Assembly (NCBI GenBank): GCA_964651475.1
Contig: CAZYXV010000037.1
Span: 1-36,647 of the forward strand
Origin: JBGSMF01 sp964651475
GTDB lineage: Bacteria > Chloroflexota > Anaerolineae > Fen-1058
Length of the DNA: 36,647 nt
Direction: 5' to 3'
A program made the translations under genes and the position numbers. The notes under the pieces are model-generated. The model did not search any database. It saw only the letters and a program-made list of their open reading frames with translations, and was not told the origin of the DNA. Shown here one piece after another: positions 7,754 to 15,704 of the stretch (the stretch's first letter is position 1; each line of letters begins with the position of its first letter).

Positions 7754-9619
7754 ATGCACGTCATTGGAACGGCCGGCCACGTGGACCACGGCAAATCCAC
7801 GCTGGTTCACGCTCTCACCGGCATCAACCCTGACCGGCTCAAAGAAGAGCAAGAACGAGAAATGACGATAGAGCTGGGCTTTGCCTGGCTGGAACTGCCC
7901 GGCGGCGAAAGCGTGGGCGTGGTGGATGTGCCCGGCCACATTGACTTTATCGAAAACATGTTGGCCGGCGTGGGCGGCGTAGACGCGGTCTTGTTTGTGG
8001 TGGCGGCGGACGAAGGCGTTATGCCGCAGACGCGAGAGCACCTGGCGATTCTGGATTTGCTCAAGATTAACGGCGGCGTGGTGGCGCTGACCAAGCGCGA
8101 TACGGTGGACGACGAATGGCTGGACTTGGTGAGCGCCGATGTGGCCGAGACACTACGCGGCACGTGCTTGCAAGAGGCGCCCATCGTGCCCGTCAGCGCG
8201 CGAACCGGTTTTGGATTGGACGAGCTGCGCGCGGCGTTGGCGCGCCTCTTGGCGGCTTGCCCACAGCGCCCCGACCGGGGCCGCCCGCGCCTGAGCGTGG
8301 ATCGCGTATTCACCATAGCCGGGTTTGGTACCGTCGTCACTGGCACCCTGGTTGATGGAACGCTGACCGTAGGGCAAGATGTGACCATCTTGCCGCGCGG
8401 GCTTGGCGCGCGCGTGCGCGGGCTGCAAACACACCGCACGAAAATTGAGCGTGCCAGTTCCGGCAGCCGCGTGGCCGTAAACCTGACCGGCGTGGATGTG
8501 ACGGACGTGCGGCGCGGCGACGTCATTACCGCGCCCGGCTGGTTGCAGCCTACGCTTCTGGTAGACACGCGCTTTGAGCATCTGGCCGACTCGCCGCGCC
8601 CGCTGCGTCACAATAGCCAGGTCAAGCTTTTTCACGGCGCCGCCCAGGTGTTGGCCGACGTGCGCCTGTTGAACGACGAGCAACTGCGGCCTGGCCAGAC
8701 GGGCTGGGTCCAGTTTAGATTGGCAGAGCCTTTGTGCCTGGTGAAAAACGACCGTTTTATTGTGCGGCTGCCCTCGCCTTCAATCACATTGGGCGGCGGG
8801 ATCGTGGTTGATCCACAGCCGGGCCGCCGCCACCGCCGTTTTCAGCCCCAGGTGGTTGCGCGGCTGGAAACGCTGGCGCAGGGCAGCCCGTCCGAGATAC
8901 TGCTGCAGGCGCTGGACGTTGGCGGTGTGATGATGCTAGATGACGTGTTCAAGCGCACGGGGATGGCGCGCGAAGCTGGCATGCCAGTGCTGCGCCAGTT
9001 GCAGGCATCTGGAGAAGTGCTGGCATTGGGCGGGCAGTGGCTCTTGTCGCGCGGGGTGTGGTCGGCGTTGAGCGGGCGCATTACGGACACGCTGCGAGCT
9101 TTTCACACAGCCTATCCGCTTCGCTCCGGCATGCCGCGCGAGGAACTCAAAAGCCGCCTGGGCTATCCCCCCAAGGTATTCACCGAAATCGCCGCGCGCG
9201 CGGTGGGTGAAGGGCTGATGGTCGAGGCTGGCGCAGTGGTGCGCGCGCCGGATTTTTCCGTCACGTTTTCTGCGGAGCAGCAGCGCGTCATAAACGACCT
9301 GCTGGCGCGTTTCAGGCGCGAGCCTTATACCCCGCCCTCCGTCAAAGAGTCTGAAGCGGCCGTGGGCGCCGACGTATTGGCTGCGCTCGTAGATGACGGG
9401 ACGCTCGTCAAGTTGAGCGAGGACGTGATTTTTTTAACCGAGACATTCAAGCAGATGGCGGCGCGCCTCAGGACCTATCTGGAGGCGAATGACCGCATTA
9501 CGCTATCTCAGGTGCGCGACCTGTTCAGCACCAGCCGCAAATATGCGCAAGCCTTGCTGGAATACCTGGACGCCAGGGGCGTCACGCGCCGCGTGGGCGA
9601 CGAGCGCGTGCTGCGCTGA
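7754..9619 (+). CDS. selB: selenocysteine-specific elongation factor SelB
   Basis: SelB is the GTPase that carries selenocysteinyl-tRNA to the ribosome at UGA codons marked by a SECIS hairpin. The 621-aa length is typical. The G domain shows the P-loop TAGHVDHGKST (about 6-16), the DVPGH motif (58-62), and TKRD (113-116), which is the SelB form of NKxD. Two beta-barrel domains follow, and winged helices that bind SECIS RNA fill the last 250 residues. ATG 7754 is preferred over GTG 7748 because GAGGAG lies five bases upstream of it. No selA, selD, tRNA-Sec or UGA-containing selenoprotein gene was seen in this window. Presence of selB implies that this organism can make selenoproteins. Confidence 0.95.
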   Translation: MHVIGTAGHVDHGKSTLVHALTGINPDRLKEEQEREMTIELGFAWLELPGGESVGVVDVPGHIDFIENMLAGVGGVDAVLFVVAADEGVMPQTREHLAILDLLKINGGVVALTKRDTVDDEWLDLVSADVAETLRGTCLQEAPIVPVSARTGFGLDELRAALARLLAACPQRPDRGRPRLSVDRVFTIAGFGTVVTGTLVDGTLTVGQDVTILPRGLGARVRGLQTHRTKIERASSGSRVAVNLTGVDVTDVRRGDVITAPGWLQPTLLVDTRFEHLADSPRPLRHNSQVKLFHGAAQVLADVRLLNDEQLRPGQTGWVQFRLAEPLCLVKNDRFIVRLPSPSITLGGGIVVDPQPGRRHRRFQPQVVARLETLAQGSPSEILLQALDVGGVMMLDDVFKRTGMAREAGMPVLRQLQASGEVLALGGQWLLSRGVWSALSGRITDTLRAFHTAYPLRSGMPREELKSRLGYPPKVFTEIAARAVGEGLMVEAGAVVRAPDFSVTFSAEQQRVINDLLARFRREPYTPPSVKESEAAVGADVLAALVDDGTLVKLSEDVIFLTETFKQMAARLRTYLEANDRITLSQVRDLFSTSRKYAQALLEYLDARGVTRRVGDERVLR

Positions 9620-9631
9620 CCTGGGCTGTTT

Positions 9632-9642
9632 TGTGTTATAAT
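9632..9642 (+). promoter_or_regulatory. extended -10 promoter of Lon-like gene
   Basis: TGTGTTATAAT lies 13 bases after the selB stop, with only a weak -35 (GCTGAC, 9615-9620). The leader would be about 20 bases and has no clear ribosome-binding site. Confidence 0.6.
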
Positions 9643-9668
9643 ACTGCATACATTCCACTTTACGTTTG

Positions 9669-12089
9669 ATGCCTATGCCAATCACAACACTTGCTCCCCA
9701 TCAACTTGCTCACCGGTGCGACCCGGCGCGTTTTTCCTTTGCCAGCACGGCCGAGTTGCCCGAGACGCCGGACATTATCGGCCAGCCGCGCGCCACGCGC
9801 GCCATCGAGTTTGGTATTGACATTGACAGCCCAGGCTATAATGTTTTTGTATTAGGCCCCGGCGGCAGCGGACGCGCTACCGCCATCAAACGCTTCCTGG
9901 CGCAAAAGGCGGCCGCGGCGCCGGCGCCCGACGACTGGGTCTACGTGTACAACTTTGTCGAGCCTTACAAACCGCGCGCCATTCGACTTCCGGTGGGCAA
10001 GGGCAAGGCCCTGGCTCAAGACATGCGGGAATTGGTGCGGCGCTTGCAGGCCAACCTGCCGCGCGCGTTCGAAACGGCCGAATACGAAGATGCGCACACC
10101 GCCATTGTGCACGAATTTGAGCGAGTGCGCAACGAGCAATTCGCCCAGGTAGATGAGCAGGCCCGGCAAAAAGGCCTGGCCCTGATGCAAACGCCCAGCG
10201 GGTTGGTTTTTGCCCCCCTGGTGGACGGGCAGGTGGTCGAGCCGGAAGCGGCGGCTCAACTACCGCCCGAACAGCAGCAGCAGTTGGAACGCGCGCGTGC
10301 CGAATTGGAAGACGCGCTCAACGACGCCATCCGCGTGGTGCGCGATAAAGACAAAGACTTGCGCGCGCAGCTACAAGAACTCGACCGGCAGGTCGCCATC
10401 TTTAATGTCGGACACTTGATCGAGGACGTGGGGCGAAAGTACGTGTGCTGCCCGGAAGTGGCCGAATACCTGGAAGAAATCTATGAAGACATTATTGCCA
10501 GCGTCGAGGAATTCAAGAGCGAAGAAAACGATCAAGACGACGGCAGCGCGGCGCCCGCGCCGGATCCCACCCGTTTGCCGGTCGCCACGCGTTATCTGGT
10601 CAATGTGCTGGTAGATAACTCGGGACAGCAAGGCGCACCGGTCGTGCTGGAAGTAAATCCCACTTTCAACAACTTGATGGGGCGCATCGAGCACGACGTG
10701 CGCTTTGGCGGCGCGGTGACCGATTTTACTATGCTGCGGGCAGGCGCGATTCATCGCGCCAACGGCGGCTACCTGGTGCTGCGCGCGCGCGACGTGCTCA
10801 ACGATTCGGACGCTTACGAGGCGCTCAAGCGCGCGTTGTTGCACGGGACGGGCGTTATTGAAGAGCGGGGAGCGCAGGCAGGGTTGATTTCCACTGTGAC
10901 GTTGGAACCAGAGCCCATTCCGCTCGACGTCAAAGTGGTCTTGTGGGGGGGGCCGGCGCTGTACTACTCGCTGTACGCCGCCGACGAGGATTTCCGCACT
11001 CTATTCAAGGTCAAGGCAGATTTCGCTTCGGATATGGAGCGCACGCCTGAAAATGAGAACGCCTATGCCCTTTTTATCCGCGCTCGCTGCGCCGAAGAAG
11101 GATTGCGCGACTTTGACCCGGGCGGCGTGGCGGCGCTGATCGAGTTGGGCAGCCGCCTGGCCGAGGACCAATACAAGCTATCTACGCGCTTTGGCAGCGT
11201 GGCCGACATTGTCCGTGAAGCCTCGTACTGGGCCGGCGTGGCTGGACAGGCTCTCGTCACAACCCATACCGTCAATCGCGCTATAGACGAATGGCGCTAT
11301 CGCGCCAACCAGGCTGAAGAAGACACCCGCAAAGAAATGATGGATGGCGTGTTGATGATTGATACGTCCGGCGCCGTCGTCGGGCAGGTCAACGGGCTGA
11401 CGATTACCTCGATGGGGGAGTACGATTTTGGCCTGCCCTCGCGTATCACGGCGCGGACCTTTGTGGGCCGCGCGGGGTTGGTGGCTATCGAGCGCGAGGT
11501 CAAGCTGAGCGGGCGGATTCACAACAAGGGTGTGTTGATCTTGCAAGGTTACATGGGCGGCACGTACGCCGTCGAGCGCCCCCTGACGTTGAGCGCCAGC
11601 ATCGGCTTTGAGCAACTCTACAGCGAGGTGGAAGGCGACAGCGCGTCGTCATCCGAACTGTATGCCTTGCTATCCAGCCTGGCCGACGCGCCCATCAAGC
11701 AAAGCATCGCCGTCACCGGCTCGGTCAACCAGCGCGGCGAAATCCAGCCGGTGGGCGGCGTGCAGTACAAAATCGAGGGATTCTTTGACCTGTGCGCGGC
11801 GCGCGGCTTGACCGGCGAACAAGGCGTGATCATTCCGCATCAGAACGTCCGCCACCTGATGCTGCGCGCCGAGGTGGTGCAGGCCGTGGCCGAGGGCAAA
11901 TTCCACGTGTGGGCCATTCACACCATAGACGAGGGCATCGAACTGCTCACCGGCGTGCCGGCCGGCGTGCGCGGGGAGGATGGCCGTTATCCGCCAGGGA
12001 GTCTTCACGGGCGCGTCGGGGCGCGCCTGAAATACCTGGCCGAACACGCCGAGAAAAAAGGCGACAGCGCCAACCAGGCCGCAGCCTAG
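9669..12089 (+). CDS. Lon-like AAA ATPase/protease (LonB/YcbZ type)
   Basis: This 806-aa protein joins an AAA-type ATPase region to a C-terminal Lon (S16) peptidase domain and probably degrades damaged or specific cytoplasmic proteins. The P-loop region reads LGPGGSGRAT at about residues 62-71, with Arg in place of the usual Walker A Lys. A long charged helical insert follows (about 110-290). The peptidase has the catalytic Ser in EGDSASSSE (about 658) and the Lys in GGVQYKIEG (about 701), so proteolysis is likely intact. Starts TTG 9666, ATG 9669 and ATG 9675 are all possible and none has a clear ribosome site; 9669 is chosen. The gene converges on the PIN-TRAM gene and shares four bases with it. 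Confidence 0.88.
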   Translation: MPMPITTLAPHQLAHRCDPARFSFASTAELPETPDIIGQPRATRAIEFGIDIDSPGYNVFVLGPGGSGRATAIKRFLAQKAAAAPAPDDWVYVYNFVEPYKPRAIRLPVGKGKALAQDMRELVRRLQANLPRAFETAEYEDAHTAIVHEFERVRNEQFAQVDEQARQKGLALMQTPSGLVFAPLVDGQVVEPEAAAQLPPEQQQQLERARAELEDALNDAIRVVRDKDKDLRAQLQELDRQVAIFNVGHLIEDVGRKYVCCPEVAEYLEEIYEDIIASVEEFKSEENDQDDGSAAPAPDPTRLPVATRYLVNVLVDNSGQQGAPVVLEVNPTFNNLMGRIEHDVRFGGAVTDFTMLRAGAIHRANGGYLVLRARDVLNDSDAYEALKRALLHGTGVIEERGAQAGLISTVTLEPEPIPLDVKVVLWGGPALYYSLYAADEDFRTLFKVKADFASDMERTPENENAYALFIRARCAEEGLRDFDPGGVAALIELGSRLAEDQYKLSTRFGSVADIVREASYWAGVAGQALVTTHTVNRAIDEWRYRANQAEEDTRKEMMDGVLMIDTSGAVVGQVNGLTITSMGEYDFGLPSRITARTFVGRAGLVAIEREVKLSGRIHNKGVLILQGYMGGTYAVERPLTLSASIGFEQLYSEVEGDSASSSELYALLSSLADAPIKQSIAVTGSVNQRGEIQPVGGVQYKIEGFFDLCAARGLTGEQGVIIPHQNVRHLMLRAEVVQAVAEGKFHVWAIHTIDEGIELLTGVPAGVRGEDGRYPPGSLHGRVGARLKYLAEHAEKKGDSANQAAA

Positions 12090-13138
12090 TTTTCCTCAGG
12101 CTTGGCAAAAATCATTCGCCCAGCGGCGGTTTGCAGAACTTTGGTCACCACTGCGTTGATGGTCTGCCCGATATAGCGCCGCCCATCTTCAATCACCACC
12201 ATGGTTCCATCGTCCAGGTATCCCACGCCCTGGCCGATTTCCTTGCCTTCTTGAATCACCTTGATCTGCGATACCTCTCCGGGCAAAAAGACGGCTCTCA
12301 CCGCATTGGCCAGCTCGTTGACGTTGAGCACGTGCACGCCTTGCAACTCGGCCACGCGGTTCAAATTATAGTCGTTGGTGAGAATGTCGCAGTGCAATTG
12401 CCGGGCCAGGGCAACCAGCTTGTCATCCACTTCGCGCACGTTTTTCACGTCCAAATCCGTAATGCGGACGGGCGCGCGCGATTCCTTTTGCAGTTGGTTG
12501 AGTATATCCAGCCCGCGCCGTCCACGATTGCGCCGCAGCGTGTCGGCGGAATCGGCAATGTGTTGCAGTTCATTCAACACGAACTGCGGCACGAGCAACG
12601 TTCCACTCAAAAAACCAGTCTGGCTAATATCGGCAATGCGGCCATCAATAATCACGCTGGTATCTAAGAGCAAAAAGTGTTCCTCCTTCACATGTACGTC
12701 AACGTCACTGCTTTGCAGGAACAGTCTACGGCTGCTCAAGGCGGCAATGTCCGCCTGGCGTGTCGTCATCACCACGATGCCCAGGTAAGCGAACAAGAGC
12801 GCGCAAATAGAGGGAAGCAACTGCCCAAAAGGCGGCGGCAGTATTGACAGCGGAAACGAGACCAGCAGCGCCATCACCAACCCCAAAATCATGCCCAGAA
12901 CGCCCGCGATCAACTGGGATACGGGGATCTGGCTGATGCCCCGGCGCAATAGCCCAATGGGGCGCGTGGTTAGCCAGGGCGTCAGAATCAGGCCGGCCAA
13001 TGCGCCCAGCAGGCCAAAGGTGGTGGCCTGTAACTCGATAGGCTGGTCGAGCGATTGAGCCACTCGGAGGCCCAAACGCACACCCAGGATGGTCAGCAAT
13101 ACCATGCCAGCCAGCCGGAAGAAAAATTCAATGCTCAT
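12086..13138 (-). CDS. PIN and TRAM domain membrane protein (YacL-like)
   Basis: This 350-aa protein has four hydrophobic segments in the first 125 residues, a PIN nuclease domain (about 155-280) and a TRAM domain (about 285-345), the layout of the Bacillus YacL family. The PIN acidic residues are present: D159 and D165 in LLDTSVIIDGRI, E190 in VLNELQ, D239 and D256 in TNDYNLNR. TRAM domains bind RNA, so a membrane-tethered ribonuclease is likely, but the substrate is unknown. ATG 13138 has an AGGAG element three bases upstream, which is closer than usual. The stop overlaps the end of the Lon-like gene on a shared CTAG, which leaves no room for a terminator. Confidence 0.9.
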   Translation of the reverse strand: MSIEFFFRLAGMVLLTILGVRLGLRVAQSLDQPIELQATTFGLLGALAGLILTPWLTTRPIGLLRRGISQIPVSQLIAGVLGMILGLVMALLVSFPLSILPPPFGQLLPSICALLFAYLGIVVMTTRQADIAALSSRRLFLQSSDVDVHVKEEHFLLLDTSVIIDGRIADISQTGFLSGTLLVPQFVLNELQHIADSADTLRRNRGRRGLDILNQLQKESRAPVRITDLDVKNVREVDDKLVALARQLHCDILTNDYNLNRVAELQGVHVLNVNELANAVRAVFLPGEVSQIKVIQEGKEIGQGVGYLDDGTMVVIEDGRRYIGQTINAVVTKVLQTAAGRMIFAKPEEN

Positions 13139-13278
13139 ACTCTCCTGATTTGCCGGCGTTGCTAAGGATTAAGAATTAAATAACTGGCTCACCTTGATGC
13201 TAGAAGGCGCGTAAACCAATCGGCGCATGGGCAAGTTATCTAATCCTCAGCCCTAAATACTCTTGTAACCCGGACGGT

Positions 13279-13307
13279 ATGATAGCATCTTCAACACTAA
13301 AAGTCAA
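13279..13307 (-). promoter_or_regulatory. promoter of PIN-TRAM gene
   Basis: On the minus strand TTGACT (13307-13302), a 17-bp spacer and TATCAT (13284-13279) begin directly after the histidine kinase stop codon. The leader would be about 135 bases long. Confidence 0.5.
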
Positions 13308-13308
13308 T

Positions 13309-15609
13309 CTATTCAGGGGCGTAAGCAGGCAGTTGCAGTGTGAATGTGGAACCGGGCAAATCGCCAAACGTAGAGTCGTCCGGTCGCTCGATGGCCGGGC
13401 TATGAGCGTCCAGTTGCCCGCCTTGCGTTGTAGCCAGCGCGCGCGCAATGGTCAGCCCCAGCCCCAATCCACCGGCGGCGAACTGCATCGGATTGTCGGT
13501 ACGATAAAAACGCTCAAAAACGCGCTCCAACTCTTCAGGGGCAATGCCCACACCCGTGTCACTGACAGCAAGGGAAACTTGCTCGCTGCGAACCGAATGG
13601 AGCGACAGTGTAATATGGCCCGGGGCCGGCGTAAAGCGCATAGCGTTATCGAGCAGTTGATTCACGATCTGGCGCGTGCGATTGGGATCGGCATAGGCCT
13701 GGGGCACGCCCAACCCGGCGTTGAATGTGGCCGTAATCCCCCCTGCCTTGATGCGCTCTTGCAGCGAGTCTAGCACTGTGTTGACCAGTTCAGCCATATC
13801 AAAAGGCTGGCAAGCGGCAATGGGACTGCTGCGTTCCAGTTCGGAATATTGGATGACGGCATTGATCAATTGAACGAGCCGATTGGTCTGGTGGCACACT
13901 TTGGCCACGAATTCGCGCTGCGTCTCGTTCAACGCGCCGGTGACGCCGCCGTTCAACAAGTCGGCGTAACCCTTAATTGAGGTCAGCGGAGTGCGCAACT
14001 CGTGAGAGACGGTGGCAATGAACTCGGTTTTAGCCTGTTCGGCCTGGCGCTCGCGGGTGATATCGCGCAGCACCGCCACCACGCCCAGATGTTCGCCGGC
14101 GGGCGTCTGCACCAGCGCCAGGCTGGCCTGCACCGAGCGATCATTGATTTCAAAGCTCGTGCGCAGCGTTTCGGGCGAATGGGCGGCGTCTGGCGCGCTA
14201 AACGCGCCGAATGGCAGCGGAATGTGAGGGCTGACTAGCTCTTGGGGCGAGCGCGCAATTAGCTCGGAACGCGTCAGGCCGAGAATGTTGGCGGCGGCAG
14301 CATTGGCCATGATGATTTTGTTTTGCTTATTGGTCACAATCACGCCGTCCGCGATACTTTCGAGGATGGCCGCGCGCTGGCTGGCTTCTTCTTCGCGAAT
14401 GGTCAACAGGCTCGCCAGTTCGCGGGCCTGGGCGTTCAGGCGATGATACATGCGGGCGTTTTCGACGGCGGTGGCGATTTGCGCGCCAAAGGCTTCCAGC
14501 AAACGCCCGGCGCCCTCGCCGAGCGGCTCTTGGTTGTGCGTGTTGTTCACGATCATGACGCCGATGGTGCGATCTTGGGACGTCATAGGCTGGACGATAG
14601 CCGGGCCGGCCTCGCAGCCGCCCAACAAATCGAATAACACGTGATGATCCAACCCGATGTTTTGTTCGAGGATCATTGGGCAGTTGCTGTAAATGGCTTG
14701 CGCAACAACCGCGTGAGAATTCAGCGGGAACGTAATCAAGTTGCTCCCGGCGCGGGGGGGGTAAATCGCCGCCGCACTGAGGGTTCTGTCGGGATCATCC
14801 CGAAGCAGAGCAATCAAGGCCTGGTCGGCGCCGGCGCCCAGCGCGATGCCTTCCACGGCTTCCGTCAACATGGAAGGCACGTTAGCCTGCGAGACGAGAG
14901 TGGTGCTGGCGCGCTGGAGCACCAGCAATTCTTGCGTCTGGCGGAGCGCGTGCTGGCTAAAGGCCTGTAATTCCAGTTCAGTGCCTTCCAAATCGAGCAG
15001 CATCAACCGCATAATGCCGACCGGCAAAGTGATAAAAGCCGCCAGCCACAACAAGCGCCCTATCACCTCACCCCCAAAGCTGAACGTCCACAATAATGCG
15101 CCCAACCCAAGCACGCCCAAGGCGCCGATAATCAACCTCGGGCGCTCCTTGACGCTCAGCGCCAGCACAATCGCGCTGGCGCTTACCCCCACCATGCTGA
15201 CCATTCCCCACAAGATGAGGAGCCACGTCGGTTCAACTCCCAACGACTTCCATACGCCAAAAGCCAACAGGCTCAATGCCAGATCAGTGGCCATCGCTGC
15301 AATCAGCCAGGCGCGCTTGACGGTTCGAGAAAGGAATGGCGCGGCCAATCCCCATCCGATCAGCAAGGCGCTCGCCCCCTCCAGAGCATGTGCCAGGGCG
15401 GGGGGAATAGTGGGCCACGCTGTCAATACGACGAGCGCCGATTGGAGGATGGCAATGATGATAAAAGCAATCCAGGTGGTCCTAAAGCGGCTTTCTGTGC
15501 GTTTTTGCCAGATCTCGCGCGCCAACACGGCCGTCAGCGCGGCCGTCATGGCAATCACCAGATACCAGGCCACATTCCAGGCGTGTAATGGATTTTCTAA
15601 AGTTGGCAT
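13309..15609 (-). CDS. membrane sensor histidine kinase with GAF and PAS domains
   Basis: This 766-aa kinase senses a signal and passes phosphate to a response regulator. About seven hydrophobic segments fill residues 10-205. A GAF-like domain (about 230-385), a PAS domain (about 410-520), HisKA with H536 in ATVSHELRTPL, and a HATPase domain follow. The HATPase shows N655 in LLDNAMRFTP, DTGVGI (684-689), FERFYR, and GGLGLGL (713-719). All catalytic boxes are intact. No response regulator lies next to it, so it is an orphan kinase whose partner is elsewhere. The start ATG 15609 has only a weak AAGGG site. Its own promoter is at 15643-15670. The ligand is unknown. Confidence 0.93.
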   Translation of the reverse strand: MPTLENPLHAWNVAWYLVIAMTAALTAVLAREIWQKRTESRFRTTWIAFIIIAILQSALVVLTAWPTIPPALAHALEGASALLIGWGLAAPFLSRTVKRAWLIAAMATDLALSLLAFGVWKSLGVEPTWLLILWGMVSMVGVSASAIVLALSVKERPRLIIGALGVLGLGALLWTFSFGGEVIGRLLWLAAFITLPVGIMRLMLLDLEGTELELQAFSQHALRQTQELLVLQRASTTLVSQANVPSMLTEAVEGIALGAGADQALIALLRDDPDRTLSAAAIYPPRAGSNLITFPLNSHAVVAQAIYSNCPMILEQNIGLDHHVLFDLLGGCEAGPAIVQPMTSQDRTIGVMIVNNTHNQEPLGEGAGRLLEAFGAQIATAVENARMYHRLNAQARELASLLTIREEEASQRAAILESIADGVIVTNKQNKIIMANAAAANILGLTRSELIARSPQELVSPHIPLPFGAFSAPDAAHSPETLRTSFEINDRSVQASLALVQTPAGEHLGVVAVLRDITRERQAEQAKTEFIATVSHELRTPLTSIKGYADLLNGGVTGALNETQREFVAKVCHQTNRLVQLINAVIQYSELERSSPIAACQPFDMAELVNTVLDSLQERIKAGGITATFNAGLGVPQAYADPNRTRQIVNQLLDNAMRFTPAPGHITLSLHSVRSEQVSLAVSDTGVGIAPEELERVFERFYRTDNPMQFAAGGLGLGLTIARALATTQGGQLDAHSPAIERPDDSTFGDLPGSTFTLQLPAYAPE

Positions 15610-15642
15610 GCCCTTTTCTCTTTCTGTGAGGGGTCATGCTTG

Positions 15643-15670
15643 ATTATACTATGCAAGGGGCAGGATGCAA
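15643..15670 (-). promoter_or_regulatory. promoter of histidine kinase gene
   Basis: On the minus strand TTGCAT (15670-15665), a 16-bp spacer and TATAAT (15648-15643) lie 34 bp before the start codon. Confidence 0.5.
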
Positions 15671-15704
15671 AAGGCGGGCAGAGTGTTGTATGTGGAGAGC
15701 GCTT

